A DNA stretch of 23,147 nucleotides from Hypsibius dujardini. Its lineage: Eukaryota; Tardigrada; Eutardigrada; Parachela; Hypsibiidae. Shown here in pieces: positions 9,537 through 17,984 of the stretch (position 1 is its first letter; each line of letters opens with the position of its first letter). The translations under genes were made by a program, and so were the position numbers. The stretch spans positions 1 through 23,147 of the forward strand of contig LRSR01014803.1 in NCBI GenBank assembly GCA_001579985.1, written 5' to 3'. A model generated the notes under the pieces. That model was not told where the DNA came from. It saw only the letters and a list, made by a program, of their open reading frames with translations, and made no database searches.

Positions 9537-11333
9537 ATGGATGTTGATGATGTGGAACTCATTTATCAAAATGGCCTGCCAGATGACATATCTGTAACCG
9601 ACGAAGATCTGTTCACCCTTGACGACAAACTGCTAGACACAGATGATCACTCTGGCACCGAGCCATCTTCTCATGAGCTTTTTGAGCCCAACTGCGATCA
9701 AGGAAATCTTGCTCGAGGTTCTGGATGGAATAATGCTCCGACGATGGAATATAAAATGCAGGCTGTGGCGTACTAGAAATCTGGGAAGAAAAAGTGTTTG
9801 TCCGTTTCAACAGTAAGGTACAAGTTCAGCAAAGTGAAAAATCGATTAATGCTGTGTGACTGGGCGAGGCAGCTCAACCTGGAATCGAGAACTGGAAAAA
9901 TGAAACGAATTTGCGAAATCACCAAAGCAGCGTATGTTAAGGTTGGTTGTTCCTTTCCTTGATTCATTGATTTCTAAGCCGCAAGATATTTTCTCTCAAA
10001 GTAGTAATATAAACATCTGCGGTTGATTGGCTTATTGCAGGTTGAGGCTGAACTTGCTATTACACACGATGCCGATTTAACAAAATGGGCTCGCGATGCT
10101 GCAACCTCTGTGGAGCTGAGTGGTTTCCGTGTTTCCAAGTCTTGGATTTTGAAGTTTAAAAAGATGCACATTATTGTCGACCGCAAGATCACCGAGTACG
10201 TTACCAAGAAGATGGTGAAAGATGAACTTGACCCATAGATTGCAGCTGCCGACTTTGTAAAGCACGTGAAGGGCCTGATCTTGGTGTATGGACCGGAGTG
10301 TGTTCTGAATGCTGATCAGAGCGGATTCGAATACGAAATTCATTTGGGCAGGACTTAACGCACGCGAAGTTTGCACAATTGCTTGTAACTTTTCAATTGA
10401 CGCTTATGCAATTAGTAAGCTTTTGAAAAATGATTTCGGAACAGTAAATTTGAAATGTATAGTGTGAAAGAGTTAAGTGTACTTGAATATGTAAACTTTA
10501 CTACATTTTTTGTCGCATTTTTGTTCTTTAGGTTTGGAAAAAGTGAGAGCATGCGTCCAGTCCATCACCAAGATGACCCACTTGTACACCATTATGGTAA
10601 CCATCGACGCCAATGACAAGCTCCTTAGTCCTCTTTTCATTGTTATGCAAAAGATAACTGGCAACAGTTTCGGTCCTCAAGTGCAGCAGGGCCTCTTCAC
10701 AGCTTCAAACATTCTCGTAACGGGTCGAACTCCGGCAAAATGCAGAAGGAACATCTGTCAGTGTAGTTGGAACATGTGTTCTTCCCCAATGTAGTTGATA
10801 GGACTGTCCTCGTCATTGACTCCTGGTCAACCTACAAAAATCAAGAGCTGCTGGACGCTGCCACACCGAAAGGCCGAGAGGTCCAGATCGTTACGGTGCC
10901 ACCGAAAACTACGCCGCTCTGTCAGCCGTTAGATGTTTATGGCTTTCGGTTGTGGAAGTCTTTTATTCGCAAAATTTGGGACCACATTTTCGAGACGGAA
11001 CGGAATGTGAACTACACCAGCGGAATGCAGTGTTGAAACTGCAGTCGCTGGTGCATAATCAGTTTAGCAGTCCACGGTTTCGAGAAATGTGGCGAGTGGG
11101 GTGGTCGCATCCTGGTTATTTGGAGACTTGGTTTGACTTTATTTGCGCTTGGTGCAAAGTTACGCTTTGTTTCGAACATTTTTACCACTGTAACCATTTT
11201 TGTAATGTTATTAATTAATGTTTGGTGAATGTTTTTTCGTTACTAACTCATTGTTTCATTTTTGATTTTGTTACTGTAAAGTTTGCGTTGTGCACCAGTT
11301 AGAGTTCAACAAAACCGCTACAATGTTCCAGTA
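9003..11333 (+). mobile_element. Putative extent of a decayed pogo/Tigger-like DNA transposon
   Basis: The transposase remnant (9537-11218) must lie within a DNA transposon. The best candidate ends are weakly inverted: a left segment around 9007-9027 (containing tgtagcg then tttt) and a right segment around 11311-11331 (aaaa then cgctaca), about 2.3 kb apart, which is a normal size for the group. The match is only about 16 of 21 with one-base gaps, and no clear TA duplication was found, so the ends are a guess. That an element is present is secure from the transposase; its boundaries are not. Confidence 0.35.
9537..11218 (+). pseudogene. Degenerate pogo/Tigger-like DDE transposase
   Basis: The family moves DNA by cut-and-paste at TA sites. 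Order of parts: an acidic N-terminus from ATG 9537; a helix-turn-helix region (MEYKMQAVAY, stop, KSGKKKCLSVSTVRYKF); a CENP-B-type DNA-binding domain from 10041 (LSGFRVSKSWILKFKK); first catalytic Asp in NADQSGFEYE; then LYTIMVTID from about 10590; second Asp in VLVIDSWS (from 10812); third Asp in PLCQPLDVYGF (from about 10915); and a C-terminal tail, LKLQSLVHNQFSSPRF. All three acidic residues survive, but the gene is dead: TAG at 9774, 10236 and 10764, an apparent one-base loss giving TAA at 10356, and frame changes near 10720-10731 and 10985-11000. A GT-AG segment, 9942-10040, would splice AAYVK to VEAEL in phase, so the ancestor probably had an intron. A second non-coding interruption lies between about 10384 and 10532. 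Confidence 0.85.
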
Positions 11334-12810
11334 TAGACCGACGGTTTTTTATTATGTGCTATATTCTATAATGCAGCAATCAATCGACGCGCTGTATGGT
11401 AACATTGAAAGCGCCCTCTATGTACCACCGCGAAAAGAGTTTTTCGTTTTTTAAAAAGGTTGGGTGGAGATCGTTTGCTTTTTTTCTACGGATTAAACAT
11501 AACTAAGTTATGCGCATCCGTTAAAATTAAAGATAGTGCAAGATTTCGTGTTGGAGAGTTGCAAAATTCCATTGTTAGAACCTAGCCGCAGTACGCATTG
11601 CACTGTGTATGTGATGTCCCTATGGTGGGTGGGTGTAAGTTTCTCGATGCCGACAGGTCCATCGATCAGTAGGTTGACATAACATTCCTCCGTCAAATCG
11701 TTTGACGAACCAGAGCAGTAACTGTTGGGTTTTTATCTTTAATTCCATCTGTTTGGCTCCGAATCATAAGGTAAATGAAGCGGCCAACAACAAAAAAAGA
11801 AAGCACTAAAACAATCAGATGCCAACAAATTCAAAATATGCAGAGGCTTCTATTGCTGCGAGAAGTCCAGGCGGTTGCAGTCCAAAGAGTCTAATGAGAG
11901 AAGCTGACTAGTCAGAAGCGGCGAAGTTTAGATGGTATGCCCTTCGCATTTGGTTGGAGAATTATATTTTGTCAGTTGCCTTGCCGGCAGAAATACGCTA
12001 TTCTCGAGCCTTGCTAATCAAGCAGAATACGTCGCATCGCCTAGTTATGCAATGTTAGTATGAAAGTGTACTAGGGCAGATAAACAGTTATTTCTTATAT
12101 ATGTATGTTCTGTACTTGAAAAGGAATGGCAAATCACAAACAAACAAAATAGCGCTTCCTCCTTCATTGGGCATGGCCGTATTTCATGCTAGTCAGGCTA
12201 GAGAACAGCAACCGTCTAGAAAGGACTTAAGACAGTGTGCGTGAATGCTAAAAGGATTGAACTGACTCTTTATTACGAAGTACCAACTCAATTACACAAA
12301 AAAGGATATCCCGAATCAAGAAGCCGGTTTGAAACCAGAAACTCTCTTGGATCGTTCGTTCGGTGCTGCCACCTATCTCCTAAAGATGCTTGGTCTTTGC
12401 TAGACGGCTCGTCGAACCCTTCATCGATGGATTACCGGTGGTCAACCACCTTTCTTCATGTCGAGGCTCTTTGTTGCTCCTTTCGGTTCTTCCCCTTCTA
12501 CTTCGCTCTTGACAGATCCGATGTCCCATTACTCCAGTTGGGCATCAGTCAATCAGCAGTATTCTCCATTTCTGCTCCAGGCACAACCATCCGTCGAGAG
12601 ATTCAAAAAATGTGGTTCCCGCCTTTTCCGGCTTTCGGCCTTTGGTCGTCCGTATATGAGGATTACCTTCCCCATCACGTTGCTCATCTAATTGAATAGG
12701 CTGCCTCTTTCTCCGTTCGGCTGAAGGTTAACCTTTCAAACTCCTTCTCTCACTTGCTCATTTCTCTCCCTCTTCCCGTTCTTATTTCGGTTGAGCGAAG
12801 CTAAGCACAT
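11219..12810. other. Intergenic, no gene recognised
   Basis: This follows the transposase remnant. A 154-codon frame at 12235-12699 and an overlapping 77-codon frame at 12458-12691 are the longest here. Neither shows a recognisable domain, compositional signal or splice support, and two overlapping frames of this kind suggest chance openness. Confidence 0.45.
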
Positions 12811-12918
12811 TCTCTAGGTTCCTTCCTTGGTTCTCTTGGTTCCTTCCTTGGTTCTCTTGGTTCCTATCTCACATTCTATTGATTCCTTTCTTACATTCTC
12901 TTGGTTCATTCCTTACAG
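12811..12918. repeat. Minisatellite, five copies of a 21-22-bp unit
   Basis: Units start at 12811, 12832, 12853, 12875 and 12897, with consensus tctcttggttccttccttgg. The first two units are 21 bp; the last three are 22 bp and end acat/acag. The first two are nearly identical and divergence increases to the right. Confidence 0.9.
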
Positions 12919-13610
12919 CTCGTGCAGCTCGTATTCTGTACCTTCCTACAATCCCATAGGTTGATACCCTTCCAAGTTCCTACCTACTTGATGCATTCAA
13001 TTCTCTGCAAAAACTGTGTCTATAATCACTAATTGTCCTGGCGTGGAACCAAATCTTGCCGATCAAGCAGAGGAACTGGCTACTTTTTGGCGCCAGAAAA
13101 TGCTTGTGCAGAGAGGGCACTTTCGAATTTACTCAGCAAAGTGTCATTGAATAAAAACCTCCATCAATCATTCTCCCATGCATCGTCGTGATAGGATACC
13201 TTGTTCGCAATTTGGCAGGCGACATGAATCCCCACAGACTCACTATCACGTATTGAAAAAGGATGGGGAGAGAGTAGTTAGTGTCTATTACAAGGGTCCC
13301 AGACACAGACACAGACCCAAACGGACGGTGGGCTCATTAAGTAATGAGACGTCGAAGTGGTTTTGGCGGACGCCAGTCGAACGCCCAACTCACTCAATCA
13401 GGCGTCTGACCTCATCCTCCAAGATAACCATCTTCTGACTAAGGGTCCATTTGGAAGATACGTTTGCTGCTTAGGTATAGGAAGATATCACTTTACCACA
13501 GCCATCAGATTTGATTAAAAACTACTCGGGGGCCACTCTCTCGCGACGACTGAGCCAGAATTGATCAATCAGCGAGACGTTCCAGTCAGAGGGCACAGTA
13601 AGTAAGTAAG
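12919..13610. other. Intergenic, no gene recognised
   Basis: A short stop-to-stop frame ending at about 13150 contains ADQAEELATFWRQK but has no start codon or clear splice sites. An 86-codon frame at 13178-13438 has no recognisable similarity. Confidence 0.4.
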
Positions 13611-13687
13611 ATGTCCAGGAGGAAACAGGAAAGACGCATCCGGCTGCAGCTGGACGATAATGATACGCCAGTGTTTAGCGTCAATTA
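13611..13687 (+). CDS. Candidate first coding exon with NuRD-recruiting MSRRKQ motif
   Basis: An ATG with A at -3 opens a 25-codon frame that starts MSRRKQERRIRLQ and ends at TAG 13686-13688. A good donor, TA|GTAAAG, at 13688 would splice before that stop, leaving an exon of 77 nt (25 codons plus two bases). The first six residues are identical to the N-terminus of SALL, BCL11, FOG and ZNF521 zinc-finger repressors, which uses these residues to bind RBBP4/7 of NuRD; several of those genes also have a very short first coding exon. The proline usually found at residue 9 is Arg here. No C2H2 zinc-finger exon is visible downstream on this strand, so the rest of any such gene would lie beyond the window with TLX inside its intron, or the match is chance. 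Confidence 0.25.
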
Positions 13688-15016
13688 GTAAAGTGATCAA
13701 ACAGTTATCACGTCCCACAGACTGCTGCCGGGATATCTTGATCCTTGTCGGACAGAGTATCGTCTCCGGCCTCCATGACCACTTTACGTCTTAATACACA
13801 CGTCAAAATGCCTTAAGGCCAGATATTCTACTCCAAAACGATGCTCTTATTCCTTGTTTTATTTTAGGTAATAATACTCCACCTTTTTAGAGCCATGACT
13901 GAAACATTAATTTATACTTGCATTACAATCCCCGATATAATCGAAAAAAAAAGCCAGGGGAGTGTTGGCCTCTATCGGACAGCAGAAGAAATTGATGTCA
14001 CGGCGCCAGAAGATATATTATATGCTTTTTTGGTTGCTTCTTGGTCAGACATTTATTTGATCGGTCGGATATATTGAAGACGCGGAGAGTGACAATAGGG
14101 TTTTTTGTGTCCCTCGGTTTAAATGACAGGTTAAGGGTGCTTGAAGCGTCACACATCCTACAATCATGCCTCTTTTTCTGCTTTATTAACTTCTCTCTTC
14201 TCACGCCATGTCACACTATACTACCTATACTATCATCATCAAAGACGGACACGGATCCTGCCTCTAATCAACCATGCGCGGTTGATTTTGACACTGCCGA
14301 CATTGTCTCTAGCGATGTGAGGAGACGCCAACAAGTCGCAGTTTGAGTCATTTATCCGCAAACCACACCTGAAAGCAATTTCCTCTGGCACGTGCTGCAA
14401 ACCTGACACTGTATTCTGCACTATAAAAATATATATACATCATCATCATGTGTTTGCATAAGTGTCTAAACATAAAAATCACTGAATAATAGTGTGTTAC
14501 AGTTTCATAAGTGCAGTATATTTTGTGGAATGATTTTGTGGGAAGAATATGGCTACCAAGTGTATATTTTTTAGTTATATCGCAATATCACAAATTCGTG
14601 ATTAATTGTAATAGAATTGCAATTCAATTCGGGGACATACGTGGACCCCCTCCCACGATGATGGAATAAAATTGTAAAAGGTTTACACATCCATCCATCT
14701 TCCCATAAGTTAGATTAGAGTAGTCATTATCATTGCCTTAATTGACCGCGATAAACGAACTCTGTGTGGGGTTAATTATATCGTTCACCGGAAATGCCTG
14801 AAACCTTGAGTCCAGGCAGTCAATGGGGATAATTGTGTTTATGACCTACTGGACGCCGCCCGATAATTGTTTGTGGATAAAGGGCAATATACTTTCCAGA
14901 TGGCGCCAATACAAATTTTTTCCAATAAAGCGCCTGAAAAAGCTGATTCGGGTAAGGATGGAATTATTTCGCACGTTCCTTAACGAATTCTGTGCGCGTG
15001 CTGGCGAGTCTATCAG
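13688..15016. other. Intergenic, no gene recognised
   Basis: Several 60-100-codon frames on both strands (13895-14077, 14041-14346, 14823-15023) lack similarity. A TATA-like run, tataaaaatatatata, occurs at about 14422-14437 next to a small CAT repeat, with no gene placed to use it. Confidence 0.4.
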
Positions 15017-15053
15017 CGGGTAGATATCTGACCAGCGGTCAGATATCATCCCG
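15017..15053. repeat. Compact imperfect hairpin, 17-bp arms, 3-nt loop
   Basis: Bases 15017-15033 pair with 15037-15053 except at two adjacent positions (15021-15022), around the loop agc. Each arm holds gatatctgacc or its complement. Its role is unknown. The tight loop suggests a palindromic protein site or an element remnant rather than a structured RNA gene. Confidence 0.8.
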
Positions 15054-15349
15054 TCTTCTTCAATTAAGGCTGAAGGCCCAACTCGCAAATAGAATTTTCT
15101 AGCTGAGCTCGAGTGCAGGGCATCAATATCAGTTCTCTATTACGAATAGACATTCACGAAGTTGACTTGTACAATGTCCGTCGACATTACTAATAGATCC
15201 AAAAGCTTTGCCAAACGACCGTTAGAATGAAATTCGATTTATAAATTGTATTCACACAAATAATCCGAAAGGAAAAAGAGGAATTCATTTATCAAATCAG
15301 TTTTCACAACTTATGGAAACGCAAAGTAAGAACTGCTATTTTCATTCAG

Positions 15350-15565
15350 TTACGGTAAACTGGAAGCATTGTAAATAAAAAAAAATTTGTTTACATTTGC
15401 GCCTTAGATATTGTTTGCTAATTATTTAATTATAATTGTTACTGTAAATTGGATACATTACATATGACACGACTTTATTCATATTTACATCTTAAGTTTT
15501 GTTTGTTAATTATTTAATCATACTTGTAACCGGAAAATTGGCTGCGTTATATGAACTGAATTAAT
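15350..15565. repeat. Degenerate tandem repeat, unit about 88 bp, 2.4 copies
   Basis: Units start at about 15350 (ttacggtaaactgg), 15439 (ttactgtaaattgg) and 15525 (gtaaccggaaaattgg). The first two end with shared A+T-rich blocks (gtttgctaattatttaat and gtttgttaattatttaat). The third is truncated. The interval is strongly A+T-rich. Confidence 0.75.
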
Positions 15566-16127
15566 TGGCAACGACACGGTACTACTGTGCGCTGAAGTAG
15601 ATATTAACACCGATAGGATAAACTGCTTTTAAAGCCTTTGCAAATTTTATTACATTTGTTGTATTGAATGTTGGATCGATCATTCCTCATGTATTGAAGA
15701 GTATCTCCGTACAAGGTGGTGCTTGTGTGAAGTTCCTCTAAGTCAAAATGACACCGTGCAGTTTGAGTTCCCTCTGCCGCCTCCTCATCATTTTAATTTA
15801 ACTGCAATTCACAAGCCTCAAAGAACGCCCAGTCAAGCCTGTTAGTGTACCCACACCCTTCATGTTAATGCTATCATCGTTGCGGTTTATCAATTTTAAC
15901 AGATACCTTCTTGTTACACAAACACAGCGCGGCTTCCGCTCGGAAAAATTGAGAACTGAAAACCCGTAATTATGCATCAACAGTGAATCAAATGAATCAC
16001 TATTTACTTTCATATTGGAGGCTTTATGTTTCACATCTGGTTGCCCAACGATCAATTATTAACCCGCTGTATCCTTGGGACAAAAAGCACTCTGTCGCTC
16101 AAACGTAGAACCATGTCCGGCAAGGAC
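15566..16127. other. Intergenic, no gene recognised
   Basis: I see no supported gene, RNA or element here. The 85-codon minus-strand frame at 15798-16055 lacks similarity. Confidence 0.4.
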
Positions 16128-16405
16128 AAAGGTAGGCAGACAGGCAGACAGACAGGCAGACAGGCAGATAGGCAGACAGGCAGACAGGCAGATAGGCAGA
16201 CAGGCAGACAGCAAACAGACAGGCAGACAGGTAGACAGCAGGCAGACAGACAGGCAGACCTTCAGACAGACAATGAGACAGACTGACACTCAAGCAGACA
16301 TAGACAGCAAACAGTTCAACTAGGCATGCAGTCGAACAAGACAGACAAAGAGACAAACGAGTAACGGGCAGACAAACAAGCCAGAAGATAGAGAAACTTA
16401 CAGAC
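16128..16405. repeat. (GGCAGACA)n array with 24-bp higher-order unit
   Basis: The dense part, 16131-16260, is an 8-bp unit, ggcagaca. Within it, gata-marked 24-bp units recur (gata at 16167-16170 and 16191-16194). A looser CAGA-rich tail runs to about 16405. Orientation is opposite to the array at 8130-8295. Open frames through it are repeat products. Confidence 0.93.
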
Positions 16406-17310
16406 AGACAATCAGTCAAAATTATGGAAGTTCATCTGCCTTCCCGGTTCAAAAACGTAAGCATGGAAGTATTTTCCCATAAAAGTACCCCATCACAACA
16501 ACAGCCAAATGACATTTTATTATTCGTGCCCGAAAGCGACCGTGGAATTTTAATCGAAGCAAGCCCTTTAGTGCATATTTTGAGTCGGTGAAGACGGCTT
16601 GTGTGAAACCGATCTATCTGCGGCGAGTAATAGGTCTTGAGAAATTCCTCCGCATTTGATTAAATCATTGCCTAAAGTGCCGCAACCGCTTGCACAGTTC
16701 GAGGTTGGCGTAATAATGCGCAACAACCAGGGGCTTACTATTTTTGTTGCCGCGGCCAATATTCAGCGCCGATGAAGATGGACATACCATCTCCATCATT
16801 TCCGTCAATTTTTCTAATGGACTTTTCTTTATAACTCTCTGCCTAACTTAAACTGGGCGGCGATGAATGTTTCCGATTTAGTCGATTAAATTTGAAAAGT
16901 CTATCTCAGAGGGTGGAATATTTTTTTTTGTTTCGTCGCCCTTTTACTAGCTGTGCTAGCTGTGCTTTCTGTGTTTTTTAACTTCTTAATATGGTGAAAC
17001 ATGAACGAACCTAACTTGAACTCTTCAAATAGACCTAATTTAGCAATTTAAATGCTATTACAGACGTTATTATGCACCAATTCTAGATATACGCATTAAA
17101 TGGTTCTCAGGAAAGGATGACCTTGATGTAGCTTGCTCACACTTGGATCGTCAAAGCTGATAAAAACTTTCATGCTACCGTCATATGAATATTTGAGATG
17201 CACATACTCTGTAGATAGATTGGGTGTACACTGTTTGTATCTCTGTTTGTATCTGCGTCTATCTCTGCATCTTTGCTTGTGTCGGTGTCCTTCAGTGGAT
17301 TTGTCAGGAT
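16406..17310. other. Intergenic, no gene recognised
   Basis: No supported gene. The sequence contains a T-rich run at about 16920 and a short repeat, agctgtgct, at about 16950-16966. Confidence 0.4.
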
Positions 17311-17370
17311 TTGTCTGTGTCTGTGTCTGTGTCTGTGTCTGTGTCTGTGTCTGTGTCTGTGTCTGTGTCT
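17311..17370. repeat. (TGTGTC)n hexanucleotide microsatellite
   Basis: About ten nearly perfect TGTGTC units. The frame across it reads as alternating Cys-Val and is not a gene. Confidence 0.95.
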
Positions 17371-17984
17371 TTGCCTTAGTCTTTGCCTGCCTTGTGTGGG
17401 CGTGAGTATGTTTCTATAATTTCTGTTGATAGGGTGAATTAAAACTTCTGTATATCAATTGTTGGAAATGGTCATGGGAACGCCCTCCGGAGGACTCCTT
17501 CGAATCGAACGCCCGGTCTGAACGTGTGTGTGTGTGTGCGACACCAAACTCTCGGAATGGTGTGCGAAAATCAAGTGGCGTCGGCGGCAATCAAAACCTC
17601 CCCTTTTTCGCGACGCCCACTGTGTGTGTTGTGTGTGTTGGTGAAACGACCAATAAGGCGAAGGGGTCTCGGTGATTATTACGGCCCGCCGGCAAGCGTG
17701 TGGTTACTTTTAACACATACATACTCACTCACGAGTCAAATCTACTCAGTTGCCGTGTCGGTGTCAGAGGTCTTTGTGTCTATATGGCATAGTCTTTATT
17801 CCAATTCACTTCTCAATATCCATTTCCTTTCTTCGCGCGCTCGGCATTGAATGTTGTCGTCTCTCGATGGTGTAAATAAACTCTTGAAGGCATTTAATTT
17901 TAATCGTTTTCTTTCTTATCAGCCACGACGACGCACAACGGCCGCATATTCTCTCTCAATTCCCAGCGTGACCTCCGTTGGAAA
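17371..17984 (+). promoter_or_regulatory. Presumed TLX upstream and leader region
   Basis: This lies directly upstream of the TLX start. It is richer in G+C and CpG than its surroundings around 17480-17700, and has GT runs near 17525. A pyrimidine-rich acceptor, tttctttcttatcag, at 17922 suggests that the coding exon begins with a spliced leader, so a 5' UTR exon and the promoter may lie further upstream. An in-frame TAA at 17901 prevents N-terminal extension within unspliced sequence. Confidence 0.35.

Noticed and set aside
233-10766. UAG reassigned as a sense codon, since the clear nonsense codons (233, 9774, 10236, 10764) are all TAG
   Set aside because: ACSL ends in TAG at the expected family length with further stops directly after. 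The TAGs lie in pseudogene-like sequences that also contain frameshifts, and TGG to TAG is a common mutation.
12235-12699. 154-codon open frame
   Set aside because: No recognisable domain; an overlapping frame is also open over much of the same interval; no splice or promoter support.
14422-14437. TATA-like run
   Set aside because: It is part of an A+T microsatellite-like tract with no gene at a suitable distance.
16026-16419. Open frames on both strands through the CAGA array
   Set aside because: Same reason: low-complexity frames without start context, splice sites or similarity.
17133-17405. 90-codon frame rich in Cys-Val
   Set aside because: It is the translation of the TGTGTC microsatellite.
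17490-17520. tRNA T-arm-like ttcgaatcgaa
   Set aside because: No matching T stem, acceptor stem or A box on either strand.
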